A stretch of DNA of 64,000 nucleotides from the NCBI RefSeq assembly GCF_000425425.1, contig NZ_AUDK01000002.1, positions 1-64,000 of the forward strand. Direction: 5' to 3'. Numbering within the stretch: position 1 is the first letter of the stretch; each line of letters opens with the position of its first letter. The notes below the pieces were generated by a model. The model was not told the DNA's origin and did not search any database. It saw only the letters and a list, made by a program, of their open reading frames with translations. Both the position numbers and the translations under genes were made by a program. Below, in pieces: positions 24,757-33,294 of the stretch. The DNA is from Flavobacterium daejeonense DSM 17708 (GTDB taxonomy: Bacteria; Bacteroidota; Bacteroidia; Flavobacteriales; Flavobacteriaceae).

Positions 24757-24765
24757 AAAACGAAA

Positions 24766-25362
24766 TTATCGGTACACTTTTCGGTTAATTATTTTTAAAT
24801 CGCCTTTTTTCTCCAGTGATTTAATGGCTCTGATTACGGTTTCTACCCGCAACCCGGTTAAATCGGCTATTTGCTGGCGGGTAAAATGGATATGAAAACC
24901 GGCCGTTTCTTTCTTGAAATTCAATTGTTTTATCGAATAATCAATTAGTCTTAAAATGCGATGTTCGGGATCCTGTGAGGAAATTTCAGCTGCCATTACC
25001 GATTTGTAATACAATCGTTGGGAAAGATTTTTGATGAATTTTAAACTAATATCCGAATGATTTTGCAGCATATCCAATAATTGGTTTTTGGTAATCACAA
25101 TCAATTCGGTGTCAGTAACAGCAACAGCATTGGCGGGATAAACTTGTTCAATAAACAAGGGAGGTTCGCCAAAACATTGGTTTTCATAGAAAATTCCCTG
25201 AATAAATTCCTTGCCTTCTTCGTTATAATTATTCATTTTTACTTCGCCCGAAATGATTTGGAAATACAGTAAAGCCAAACTATTCTCTTTAAAAATGAAG
25301 TCGTCACTCTTATAATTTTTTCGGATTCCGCCATATTTTTCGAGTAAAGCAACAGTAATCAT
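24766..25362 (-). CDS. Crp/Fnr-family transcriptional regulator
   Basis: The 198-residue protein has an N-terminal cyclic-nucleotide-like beta-roll (SLALLYFQIISGEVKMNNY ... FIQGIFYENQCFGE, about 28-66) and a C-terminal winged helix with recognition region FTRQQIADLTGLRVETVIRAI (about 160-180; 21 residues, quoted without its first residue as TRQQIADLTGLRVETVIRAI). I see no Fnr-type N-terminal Cys cluster, so direct iron-sulfur sensing is unlikely. The operon next to it encodes a truncated haemoglobin, which points to a nitric-oxide or oxygen response. Confidence 0.85.
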   Translation of the reverse strand: MITVALLEKYGGIRKNYKSDDFIFKENSLALLYFQIISGEVKMNNYNEEGKEFIQGIFYENQCFGEPPLFIEQVYPANAVAVTDTELIVITKNQLLDMLQNHSDISLKFIKNLSQRLYYKSVMAAEISSQDPEHRILRLIDYSIKQLNFKKETAGFHIHFTRQQIADLTGLRVETVIRAIKSLEKKGDLKIINRKVYR

Positions 25363-25453
25363 AAGGAAGAAATTTTAGGATTTTTAGCTGTTAACAAAGA
25401 TAATTGTTTCAAAATGGTTCCGGTACTGTAAAAACTTTTTACTTTTACCTCAA

Positions 25454-26185
25454 ATGAAAAATAATACCATATATCAGGAAATCCTTCAGGCGAAGTTAGT
25501 GCGTAAGCAATTATTAGCGATTCTTTTAGATCCTGATAAAATAGTTTGGGAAAGTCTCCCGGAATTGATTTTGAAGATTAATCAATCGCCGGCAACGCAT
25601 GTTTTTATTGGTGGAAGTCTGGTTGGGAACAGTATTCTTGATGCCTTAATTCAGCAAATAAAAAAAGACTGTACGTTACCAGTTGTGCTTTTTCCGGGCG
25701 ATGTTTCACAAATTTCCAATCATGCCGACGGAATTTTGTTTTTGTCTTTGTTATCTGGTCGAAATCCGGATTATTTAATTGGTCATCAGGTAAAAGCAGC
25801 TCCGATTTTAAAAAAATTGCAACTTGAAATTATTCCAACAGGATACATTTTAATTGAAAGTGGCTCGCAAACCGCTGTAGAACGTGTGAGTCAAACCAAG
25901 CCTTTGGATAGCAATAATTTAGATTTGGTTTTGGCAACGGCTTTGGCAGGGGAAATGTTAGGGAATAAATTGATTTATTTAGAAGCCGGAAGCGGTGCTC
26001 AAAAAGCCGTTTCGCAGGAGATCATTAAGTTGGTCGCTCAAAACACTAACATCCCTCTCATTGTAGGTGGTGGAATTACAGACCGAAAAGGAATTCAAAA
26101 GGCTTATGATTCCGGAGCGGATTTGGTGGTGATAGGTACAGCTTTTGAAAGAGATAATAATTTTTTTAATTTTTCAATAAAATAG
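25454..26185 (+). CDS. Geranylgeranylglyceryl phosphate synthase family protein
   Basis: The 243-residue TIM-barrel prenyltransferase has LLAILLDPDKIVW (phosphate/magnesium region), GGSLVGNSILD, and the C-terminal phosphate-binding LIYLEAGSGAQ and LIVGGGITDRKGIQKAYDSGADLVVIGTA. It belongs to the GGGPS/PcrB family, which couples sn-glycerol-1-phosphate to a polyprenyl diphosphate; Bacteroidota members exist, but the role of their ether lipids is uncertain. It starts an operon with pnuC, three bases apart. Confidence 0.85.
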   Translation: MKNNTIYQEILQAKLVRKQLLAILLDPDKIVWESLPELILKINQSPATHVFIGGSLVGNSILDALIQQIKKDCTLPVVLFPGDVSQISNHADGILFLSLLSGRNPDYLIGHQVKAAPILKKLQLEIIPTGYILIESGSQTAVERVSQTKPLDSNNLDLVLATALAGEMLGNKLIYLEAGSGAQKAVSQEIIKLVAQNTNIPLIVGGGITDRKGIQKAYDSGADLVVIGTAFERDNNFFNFSIK

Positions 26186-26188
26186 TAA

Positions 26189-26818
26189 ATGATAGCGTTT
26201 TTTCTGGATACCTATAAAAATGTTCCAACATACCACATTATATTGGAGTTTATAGCCTTTGTATGTGGTATTCTGAGTGTTTGGTTTGCTAAAAAAGAAA
26301 ATATTTGGGTTTACCCCATAGGATTAATTGCGACAGCTATTACCACTTATTTGCTATATCTTGCGGGTTATTTGGGGGACATGTTAGTCAATGGATATTT
26401 TGCTATAATGAGTATCTATGGCTGGTATTATTGGGTTAAAAATGGTAATCAAACAAACGATTTTCCTATAACGAGAACTAATATTAAAGAAAAAATAATA
26501 GGAATTGCATTGTTTTTTCTAACAATAATCGTAGTTTTCTGCATTTATACTTTTTTTGATTACGAAATTAAAAAAGATAATTATATCGATATTTTTACTG
26601 CAGGTCTGTTCTTTACAGGAATGTGGTATATGGCGAAGAAAAAAATTGAGAATTGGACACTTTGGATTGTAGGGGACCTTATAGCGACACCTTTATACGC
26701 TTATCGTGGACTGGGGATGTTATCTTTCCAATATTTAATTTTTACAATTTTGGCTGTTTCAGCTTATTTAGAATGGAAGAAAATTTTAAGTGACCAAGAG
26801 GCAGTTTATTTAGAATAA
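26189..26818 (+). CDS. pnuC: PnuC-family vitamin transporter
   Basis: The 209-residue inner-membrane protein has about seven hydrophobic segments and the PnuC-type motifs VWFAKKENIWVYPIGLIAT and YGWYYWVKNG, then WTLWIVGDLIATPLYAYRGL. PnuC carries nicotinamide riboside, but close relatives (PnuT) carry thiamin and in Bacteroidota often sit next to TPP-riboswitch-controlled TonB receptors. One such receptor lies 2.5 kb downstream, yet the riboswitch is not in front of this gene, so the substrate remains open. Confidence 0.85.
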   Translation: MIAFFLDTYKNVPTYHIILEFIAFVCGILSVWFAKKENIWVYPIGLIATAITTYLLYLAGYLGDMLVNGYFAIMSIYGWYYWVKNGNQTNDFPITRTNIKEKIIGIALFFLTIIVVFCIYTFFDYEIKKDNYIDIFTAGLFFTGMWYMAKKKIENWTLWIVGDLIATPLYAYRGLGMLSFQYLIFTILAVSAYLEWKKILSDQEAVYLE

Positions 26819-26878
26819 TATGGGTGAAAGAGGAATCTCAATAGTAGAGAAATCAAAGTCAGTTGAAGATTTAAAAAA

Positions 26879-28438
26879 ATGAAAAGTATGGGCTTGTCTG
26901 AACAGGATTTGAAGCAAATCAATGAACATGGTGTTTCTATAGATGCTATAAAAAAACAGCTTGCTATTTTTAAGAAAGGTATTGCCAGGATGGAATTGCT
27001 GGAAGCGGCAACTGTGGGCAACGGAATTCTGAAATTGACTAATGAAGATTTTGTTGAAAAAGCGCATTTTTTTGACGAACATAAATCAGACTTAAAATTA
27101 TTGAAATTTGTTCCGGCTTCCGGGGCTGCTACCAGAATGTTTAAGTTTTTGACAGCTTTTTTGAATGATTTTAATATCGAAAAGGAAACGATAAATGCTT
27201 ACATCAATAGAAAAAAAGACAGTAAATTACCTGTTTTTTTAGTAGGTATGGAAAAGTTGCCTTTTTTTGAAATCATTTATAAAAAGCTGAAAGAAGAAAT
27301 TCAGAATTTTGATTCACTTCCACGGGACTATAAAAATTATTATTTTATAAAATTCATGTTGGATGCAGATTATTTTGATTTTGCTTCCAAACCTAAAGGA
27401 ATTTTGCCTTTTCATAAATATGCCACGCGAATAGCTACTCCAATTGAAGAACATTTGTATGAGTGTGGGTATTATTCCACAACCAATGGAAAATCCTATC
27501 TGCATTTTACCGTTTCTGAATCACATCAAACGCAATTTGAACAAATTATTAATGAGGTAAAAGCTAATGTTGAAAATGAAACGCAGACAAAAGTTGAAGT
27601 CAGTTATTCCTGTCAGGATAAAAGTACCGACACGATTGCAGTAAATATGAATGATAAGGCGTTTAGAACCGAAGAGGGTAAATTACTTTTCCGACCTGGC
27701 GGACATGGAGCTTTAATTGGTAATTTGAATCGTTTGGATGCCGATATTATTTTTATCAAAAATATAGACAATGTGATTTTGCATAATAATGAAACTATTG
27801 CATTGTATAAAAAAGCTTTGGCCGGAATTTTGCTGGAATTGCAGCAGGAGATTTTTGCCTGTTTGAATCTCATGGATTTGTACACCATTGATGATAAACA
27901 AATCGAAGAGATTAAAAATTTCCTGAAAACGAAGTTGAATGTTAGTGTAAAAGCTGATTTTGATTTATATACTTTGGAAAATAAAATCAAGGTGTTAAGA
28001 GAAATTTTAGACCGACCAATCAGAGTGTGCGGAATGGTAATCAATGAAGGCGAACCGGGTGGCGGACCTTTTTGGGTAAAAAATGGAGGAAAAGGCGCTT
28101 CGTTGCAAATTGTAGAATCTTCACAAGTGGATCTGACTAATAAAAAGCAGGCTAAAATTATGGCTAATGCTACTCATTTTAATCCGGTGGATTTAGTATG
28201 TGCTACCAGAAATTATAAAAGTGAAAAGTTCGATTTACATCAGTTTGTTGATGAAAATGCTGGGTTTATTGTAGAAAAAAATCATTTGGGAAAAGATATC
28301 AAGGGTTATGAATTGCCGGGCTTATGGAATGGGGCCATGGCGAACTGGCTGACTGTTTTTGTTGAAGTACCTTTGATTACCTTTAATCCGGTGAAAACCG
28401 TCAATGATTTATTAAAAGAAGCGCATCAGTCGTCATAG
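26879..28438 (+). CDS. DUF4301-family protein
   Basis: The 519-residue cytoplasmic protein has the family's typical FVPASGAATRMFKFL (about 76-90), a nucleotidyltransferase-like LFRPGGHGALIGNLN and DADIIFIKNIDNV in the middle, and VINEGEPGGGPFWVKNGGKG near 385. These glycine-rich loops suggest a sugar-nucleotidyltransferase-like fold, but the function is unknown. It is tightly packed upstream of arfB (two bases), so cotranscription is likely. Confidence 0.85.
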   Translation: MKSMGLSEQDLKQINEHGVSIDAIKKQLAIFKKGIARMELLEAATVGNGILKLTNEDFVEKAHFFDEHKSDLKLLKFVPASGAATRMFKFLTAFLNDFNIEKETINAYINRKKDSKLPVFLVGMEKLPFFEIIYKKLKEEIQNFDSLPRDYKNYYFIKFMLDADYFDFASKPKGILPFHKYATRIATPIEEHLYECGYYSTTNGKSYLHFTVSESHQTQFEQIINEVKANVENETQTKVEVSYSCQDKSTDTIAVNMNDKAFRTEEGKLLFRPGGHGALIGNLNRLDADIIFIKNIDNVILHNNETIALYKKALAGILLELQQEIFACLNLMDLYTIDDKQIEEIKNFLKTKLNVSVKADFDLYTLENKIKVLREILDRPIRVCGMVINEGEPGGGPFWVKNGGKGASLQIVESSQVDLTNKKQAKIMANATHFNPVDLVCATRNYKSEKFDLHQFVDENAGFIVEKNHLGKDIKGYELPGLWNGAMANWLTVFVEVPLITFNPVKTVNDLLKEAHQSS

Positions 28439-28440
28439 AA

Positions 28441-28842
28441 ATGGAGATTCAAAAAATCATATCGGAGTTACAATACAAAGCCGTTCGAAGCAGCGGAGCA
28501 GGAGGGCAAAACGTGAATAAGGTTTCGTCGAAAGTCGTATTGTCATTCGATTTGAAAAATTCTCAGGCTTTGTCAGAAGAAGAAAAAGCATTGTTAGAAA
28601 TGAATTTGGCTTCCAGATTAACCGGAGATTTGATTCTGAATCTCAACTGTGATGAAGACAGAAGCCAACTTAAAAATAAAGAAATTGTAACCAAGCGTTT
28701 TTTGGAATTGATTAGAAAAGGACTAATTGTTCCTAAAATCAGAAAGGCTACCAAAGTTCCCAAATCAGTAATTAAAAAACGAATTAAGGATAAAAAGAAT
28801 CTTTCCGACTTAAAAAAATCACGTAAAAAACCAAAGTTTTAA
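28441..28842 (+). CDS. arfB: Alternative ribosome-rescue aminoacyl-tRNA hydrolase
   Basis: The 133-residue protein carries the release-factor GGQ motif early (RSSGAGGQNVNKV, GGQ at 21-23) followed by the basic C-terminal tail (IKDKKNLSDLKKSRKKPKF) that enters the empty mRNA channel of stalled ribosomes. It lacks the stop-codon-reading domains of RF1/RF2. This matches ArfB/YaeJ. Length is typical. Confidence 0.93.
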   Translation: MEIQKIISELQYKAVRSSGAGGQNVNKVSSKVVLSFDLKNSQALSEEEKALLEMNLASRLTGDLILNLNCDEDRSQLKNKEIVTKRFLELIRKGLIVPKIRKATKVPKSVIKKRIKDKKNLSDLKKSRKKPKF

Positions 28843-28845
28843 ATA

Positions 28846-29109
28846 ATGGAAGAACAGAATAAAAATAAAACTGCTAAAAAATATTTTTGGGAAATTTTAT
28901 GCATTATTTTAGGAACTATTATTTTTAAGTTTGGAATTGATGATGGTTTTAAAGGTTCGATAGGGTATAATTCAAAGGGTATAATGGGAGTTCATAATGG
29001 ATTTATGGAAGCTTTTTATGGACTTCTCCTAATTATAGGTGGTTTTGGAAGTATTTATTCAAAAAAAAATGAAGTAATCTGTGGTTTGATTTTTTGTAAT
29101 TGCTATTGA
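28846..29109 (+). CDS. Small membrane protein of unknown function
   Basis: The 87-residue product has two hydrophobic segments (YFWEILCIILGTIIFKFGI and FYGLLLIIGGFGSIYS) joined by a Gly/Asn-rich loop. It starts three bases after arfB. The last ~10 residues (GLIFCNCY) are unusually Cys-rich and run into the promoter of the riboswitch, so the original C-terminus may have been altered. No family recognised. Confidence 0.5.
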   Translation: MEEQNKNKTAKKYFWEILCIILGTIIFKFGIDDGFKGSIGYNSKGIMGVHNGFMEAFYGLLLIIGGFGSIYSKKNEVICGLIFCNCY

Positions 29110-29111
29110 TT

Positions 29112-29142
29112 TTTGTAATTGCAATTTTTAACATTACCTTTG
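29112..29142 (+). promoter_or_regulatory. Promoter of the TPP-riboswitch transcript
   Basis: TTTG (29112-29115) is followed after 19 bases by TACCTTTG (29135-29142), a full match to the Bacteroidota consensus. The predicted start lies at the beginning of the riboswitch. Confidence 0.75.
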
Positions 29143-29149
29143 CACCGTC

Positions 29150-29232
29150 TCAAAGGGGTGCTCAAAATAACGAGCTGAGATCATACCCAACGAACCTGAG
29201 CGAGTAATGTTGCTAAGGGAAATTAAGATGAA
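29150..29232 (+). ncRNA. TPP riboswitch (THI element) upstream of a TonB receptor
   Basis: The conserved core is plain: AAAGGGGTGCTC opening P1/P2, the pyrimidine-sensing GCTGAGATCATACCCA, the CGAACCTGA box of P4, and the closing TGCTAAGGGAAATTAAGATGA. It is followed by ~100 bases and then the receptor gene, so thiamin pyrophosphate should repress the receptor. I cannot name a clear terminator in the expression platform; control of translation is as likely. Confidence 0.93.
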
Positions 29233-29329
29233 TTCATGTAGAAAATCATGAGTTTGTCAGTTGAACAAATCTATTTATTACATTAACAAAAAGAATAATT
29301 CCCCCTTTTATTCGTAAAAAAAATTACGG

Positions 29330-31549
29330 ATGAAAACTATTTTTCAAGCTACTAAGTTGCAAAGTTGCAAAGGTTCTAAGTGTAGCAAAAAGTCTATTTT
29401 CTATTCTCTATTTTCTGTTTTTTATTCTCTTTTTTCATTTGCACAGCAAAAACAAAAAGACAGTACTCAAGTAAATCAATTGGATGTAGTACTGGTTTCG
29501 GCAGTACGGGTTACTACAAAAACGCCGGTAAGTTTTAGCAATTTAGACAAAAAAGATATTGCACCTCGCAATTTAGGTCAGGACATTCCGGTGTTGATGA
29601 ATTACATGCCGTCGGTAGTGACAACTTCAGACGCCGGAAATGGTTTTGGATACACAGGTATTCGTGTACGTGGTAGTGATGCAACAAGGGTCAATGTGAC
29701 GATTAATGGAATTCCATATAACGATGCGGAAAGTCATGGCACTTTTTGGGTAAATATGCCTGATTTTGCTTCTTCATTGCAAAGTTTACAATTGCAACGC
29801 GGAGTAGGAACTTCAACAAACGGTTCGGGTGCTTTTGGGGCGAGTTTGAATATGCTGACTGATTCTTATTCGAAAAAGAGCAGCGGAGAAATTTCGAATT
29901 CCTTCGGAAGTTTTAATTCTCATAAACATACCGTGAAATTCAGTACCGGATTGATGAATGATCATTTTGAAATTGCCGGACGTTTATCCACTTTAAAATC
30001 GGATGGTTATGTAGACAGAGCCTCTTCTGATTTAAAATCGTACTTTTTACAGGGAACTTATGTGGGAAAAACTACTTTGATAAAAGCGTTAGTTTTTGGA
30101 GGAAAAGAAAGAACGTATCAATCCTGGAACGGAATAGATGCGGCTATGATGGCTGTGGATAGGAAGTACAACTCTGTAGGAGAAATATTTGATAATGAGG
30201 GTAATTTTCAGGGATTTTATAAAGATCAGGTAGATAATTACAATCAGGATCATGCGCAATTGCATTGGAACGAAAAAATTTCAGATAAATGGAGTACTAA
30301 TTTGGCTTTTCATTATACTAAAGGAAAAGGGTATTATGAAGAATATGTAGATGATTGGAAATATACCAATTTGTATTATTCCGATGATGCGCAATATTCA
30401 TTTTTAGGTTTAGATCCAATTGTTGTTGACGGACAAACGATAACCTCTACAGATTATACCAGAAGAAAATGGTTGGATAATGATTTTTACGGGACAACTT
30501 TTTCAGCGAATTATACAGATGAAAAACTGAATGTAATTGTAGGAGGTGGAGCTAATCGTTATGAAGGAGCACATTTTACCGAATTATTATGGTTACAATA
30601 TCCATCAAATAGTCAAATAGGAACGCCAATGAATTATAACATGGCGACTAAAAATGATGTGAATGTTTTTGCCAAAGTAAATTACCAACTTTTACCAAGC
30701 TTGAACTTCTTTGCTGATTTGCAATTGCGAAATGTACATTACAAAGCCAATAGTTCTGAGACAGGAATTGTAAATGATAATTTTAATTTCTTTAATCCTA
30801 AAGCAGGTTTGACTTATACGGTTGATAATGCTAATGCGATTTATTTTTCGTATGCCAGAGCGAATCGTGAACCAAACAGAACCGATTATGAAGGCGGAAG
30901 TGTAAAGCCGGAGCAATTAAATGATTTTGAATTAGGCTGGCGATTTGTGGCGCCTAAAGCACAAATTAATCTGAATGGATTTTATATGCGATACAAAGAC
31001 CAATTGGTGTTAACAGGTGAATTGGATGATGTAGGAAACCCAATTAGAACAAACGTAGGTAAAAGTTATCGTTTAGGATTAGAAGTGGATGCTAAATTCC
31101 AATTGGATAAAAAATGGGCAATCGCTCCTAATTTTACTTTGAGTGATAATAAAAATATCGATTTTGTTCTGGATAACGGAAGTGGTTTGACTAATTTAGG
31201 AGATACTAATATTGCTTTTTCACCAAAATTAATTGCAGCAAATAGCGTGTTGTTTTCACCAATTGAAAATTTACAATTGAATTTATTGTCAAAATTTGTG
31301 GGGAGTCAGTATATGAATAATATTAATGACGGTCAGGGTAAGTTGAAGGATTATTTTGTAAATGATTTTAATGTGGTTTATACTATTTTCCCAAAAAGCG
31401 TTTTTGAATCAATCAGTATAAGCATGTTAGCTAATAATTTTGCTAATAGAAAATACATTTCCAACGGAGCCGATTATGGCGGAGGTTATGTGTATTATTA
31501 TCCGCAGGCCGGAGCTAATTTCCTGGCTGGGCTGACCCTGAAGTTTTAA
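29330..31549 (+). CDS. TonB-dependent receptor, probable thiamin uptake
   Basis: The 739-residue outer-membrane protein has an unusual, Lys/Cys-rich N-terminal lead (ATKLQSCKGSKCSKKSIFYS) before a signal-like SLFSVFYSLFSFAQQ, then LDVVLVSAVRVTTKTPVSFS (TonB-box region), a plug (IRVRGSDATRVNVTINGIPY, VGTSTNGSGAFGASLNM) and a 22-strand-type barrel ending in ANFLAGLTLKF. The TPP riboswitch just upstream makes a thiamin or thiamin-derivative ligand likely, as inferred for such receptors in other Bacteroidota. Confidence 0.85.
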   Translation: MKTIFQATKLQSCKGSKCSKKSIFYSLFSVFYSLFSFAQQKQKDSTQVNQLDVVLVSAVRVTTKTPVSFSNLDKKDIAPRNLGQDIPVLMNYMPSVVTTSDAGNGFGYTGIRVRGSDATRVNVTINGIPYNDAESHGTFWVNMPDFASSLQSLQLQRGVGTSTNGSGAFGASLNMLTDSYSKKSSGEISNSFGSFNSHKHTVKFSTGLMNDHFEIAGRLSTLKSDGYVDRASSDLKSYFLQGTYVGKTTLIKALVFGGKERTYQSWNGIDAAMMAVDRKYNSVGEIFDNEGNFQGFYKDQVDNYNQDHAQLHWNEKISDKWSTNLAFHYTKGKGYYEEYVDDWKYTNLYYSDDAQYSFLGLDPIVVDGQTITSTDYTRRKWLDNDFYGTTFSANYTDEKLNVIVGGGANRYEGAHFTELLWLQYPSNSQIGTPMNYNMATKNDVNVFAKVNYQLLPSLNFFADLQLRNVHYKANSSETGIVNDNFNFFNPKAGLTYTVDNANAIYFSYARANREPNRTDYEGGSVKPEQLNDFELGWRFVAPKAQINLNGFYMRYKDQLVLTGELDDVGNPIRTNVGKSYRLGLEVDAKFQLDKKWAIAPNFTLSDNKNIDFVLDNGSGLTNLGDTNIAFSPKLIAANSVLFSPIENLQLNLLSKFVGSQYMNNINDGQGKLKDYFVNDFNVVYTIFPKSVFESISISMLANNFANRKYISNGADYGGGYVYYYPQAGANFLAGLTLKF

Positions 31550-31568
31550 TTTGTAGTTTTTTATATTT

Positions 31569-31604
31569 AAAGTGGGCTGAAAATTTAAATTTTCAGCCCA
31601 CTTT
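31569..31604. terminator. Bidirectional terminator, perfect 36-nt palindrome
   Basis: Two 18-nt arms (AAAGTGGGCTGAAAATTT and complement) abut directly and are followed by T runs on both strands. It separates the convergent receptor and lipoprotein genes. Confidence 0.85.
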
Positions 31605-31608
31605 ATTT

Positions 31609-32028
31609 TTAGTTATATACTCTAAGAATACTACCTATTTTCTCTACCCGGTATTGTTTTAAAGGATATTGTAGTTTCCCCTGTCCGGTAAATAAGCTAT
31701 ATTCTTCATTGTCACAAGGACACACTAAATTGATTCCGTCCAAAGTTAAAGTCGAACAACTGCTGAGTGCTTGATTAGGACAGGCGGCATCAAAAGCGTT
31801 GTAGCCACTTCCGGTATTGAAAACATAAATTCCTTTTGGTCCTACTTCGGGACCGGCATAATAAATGGCATTGCTCACGAAATTGAGTTTGGAGTAAGCC
31901 GGATAATTCAGGTCGAAAGTTACAGTAAAACTATAGTTAGGGATGTATGGGTTTTTGTTGTTAAAACCATTGTCAGAACAGGAAAAAAATAAGAGACAAA
32001 TAGTGAAAAGCGTGATGATTTTTTTCAT
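31609..32028 (-). CDS. Rieske-like lipoprotein without histidine ligands
   Basis: The 139-residue protein has a lipobox (TICLLFFSCSDNG, Cys16) and a beta-rich domain resembling Rieske proteins: FDAACPNQALSSC, then INLVCPCDNEEYSLFTGQG and PLKQYRVE. Rieske clusters need Cys and His in each loop (CxH ... CxxH). Here the His positions are Asn and Asp, so a 2Fe-2S Rieske centre is not expected, although four Cys (AC, SC, VCPC) could pair or bind metal. Function unknown. Confidence 0.65.
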   Translation of the reverse strand: MKKIITLFTICLLFFSCSDNGFNNKNPYIPNYSFTVTFDLNYPAYSKLNFVSNAIYYAGPEVGPKGIYVFNTGSGYNAFDAACPNQALSSCSTLTLDGINLVCPCDNEEYSLFTGQGKLQYPLKQYRVEKIGSILRVYN

Positions 32029-32126
32029 GTTTTAATTTGTAAAAGTGTTGGTGAAACAAATTTAATTTATTTACATTTGAAATAATATATGGTTAACATA
32101 TAATTATATACTATAAAAAAATATAG

Positions 32127-32168
32127 TATCTTTGTGGAAAGAAATCCCGTTCCGATGGGATTTTTTGT
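32127..32168 (+). promoter_or_regulatory. greA promoter and attenuator-like leader hairpin
   Basis: TATCTTTG (32127-32134) matches the -7 consensus; I see no good -33 element. Just after the predicted start, AAATCCC (32142-32148) pairs with GGGATTT (32157-32163), running into TTTTTTG. This terminator-like hairpin sits before the greA start, so many transcripts may stop early. A comparable terminated leader is known for E. coli greA (GraL). Confidence 0.55.
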
Positions 32169-32189
32169 ATTTATATAAACGATGAAATT

Positions 32190-32666
32190 ATGAGTAACGT
32201 ATCTTATTATACTGCTGAGGGATTAAAAAAATTAAAAGAAGAGTTAGATTATTTAAAAGCAGTGATGCGTCCAAAAGCGTCTCAGGACATTGCTGAAGCC
32301 CGTGATAAAGGTGATTTGTCTGAAAACGCAGAATACGATGCTGCGAAAGAAGCTCAGGGATTATTAGAGATGAAAATTTCTAAACTGGAAGAGTTATATG
32401 CTAATGCAAGATTAATTGACGAATCGCAATTAGACTTGTCCAAAGTGTTGGTTTTGTCCAGTGTAAAGATAAAAAACCAGGCCAATGGCATGGAAATGAA
32501 ATATACGTTGGTAGCCGAAAGTGAAGCCGATTTAAAAACAGGAAAGATTTCAGTAACTTCTCCTATAGGAAAAGGATTGCTTGGGAAATCAGTTGGTGAA
32601 GTAGCGGAAATTACGGTGCCAAACGGAAAATTGAAATTCGAAATTTTGGAAATTACCAGAGAGTAA
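32190..32666 (+). CDS. greA: Transcription elongation factor GreA
   Basis: The 158-residue protein has the N-terminal coiled coil with the acidic tip (KASQDIAEARDKGDLSENAE, about 29-48) that enters the RNA polymerase secondary channel to help cleave backtracked RNA, and the C-terminal globular domain (ISVTSPIGKGLLGKSVGEVA). Length is normal. Its leader contains a hairpin with a T run (previous entry). The HIT gene follows 64 bases downstream, probably in the same transcript. Confidence 0.95.
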   Translation: MSNVSYYTAEGLKKLKEELDYLKAVMRPKASQDIAEARDKGDLSENAEYDAAKEAQGLLEMKISKLEELYANARLIDESQLDLSKVLVLSSVKIKNQANGMEMKYTLVAESEADLKTGKISVTSPIGKGLLGKSVGEVAEITVPNGKLKFEILEITRE

Positions 32667-32730
32667 ATTTTAGTTTAACCGTTTGATCGTTAAAATCGGT
32701 TAAACGATGAATCAAATAAACGAATAAACT

Positions 32731-33120
32731 ATGAGTACAATATTCACCAAAATAGTAAACGGAGAAATTCCATGTTATAAAATCGCTGAAGACGAGAATT
32801 ATTTTGCGTTTTTAGATATTAATCCAAATGCAAAAGGACATACTTTGTGTATTCCGAAATTTGAGGTCGATAAGATTTTTGATATGGACGAAGCACATTT
32901 TTTAGGCTTGATGCATTTTTCCAGAAAAGTAGCCAAAGCTATTGAAAAAACCGTTCCTTGTAACCGAATTGCCATTTCGGTTATCGGATTGGAAGTGCCG
33001 CATGCTCATGTTCATTTGATTCCGTTAAACACAATGGATGACATTCGCTTTCAGAAAAAGGTAGTTTTGAGCAAAGAAGAATTTGAAAATTTAGCTCAGG
33101 AAATTAGGAGTAATTTATAG
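32731..33120 (+). CDS. HIT-family nucleotide hydrolase/transferase
   Basis: The 129-residue protein has TIFTKIVNGEIPCYKIAED at the N-terminus and the histidine triad motif HAHVHLIP (about 94-101). HIT proteins of this branch hydrolyse nucleoside phosphoramidates or dinucleoside polyphosphates; the exact substrate is not readable. It shares the greA transcript and is followed by a strong terminator. Confidence 0.9.
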   Translation: MSTIFTKIVNGEIPCYKIAEDENYFAFLDINPNAKGHTLCIPKFEVDKIFDMDEAHFLGLMHFSRKVAKAIEKTVPCNRIAISVIGLEVPHAHVHLIPLNTMDDIRFQKKVVLSKEEFENLAQEIRSNL

Positions 33121-33140
33121 TTTGTAAAATAAAATTTTAA

Positions 33141-33180
33141 AAAAAATCGTTTAGAGAGTCTTTCTTTAAACGATTTTTTT
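33141..33180 (+). terminator. Intrinsic terminator of greA-HIT
   Basis: Perfect 13-bp arms (AAAAAATCGTTTA and complement) with a 13-base loop and a terminal T run lie 20 bases after the HIT stop. Confidence 0.85.
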
Positions 33181-33294
33181 ATTCATAAATCATTCTGGTT
33201 TGGAATTTGTTAGAAAGTAATTTGTAACAACTTGTAGAGCGAATCTTATTTTATATATTTGGCAATTATTCTGTAAGTATTTTTTTATTTGACT

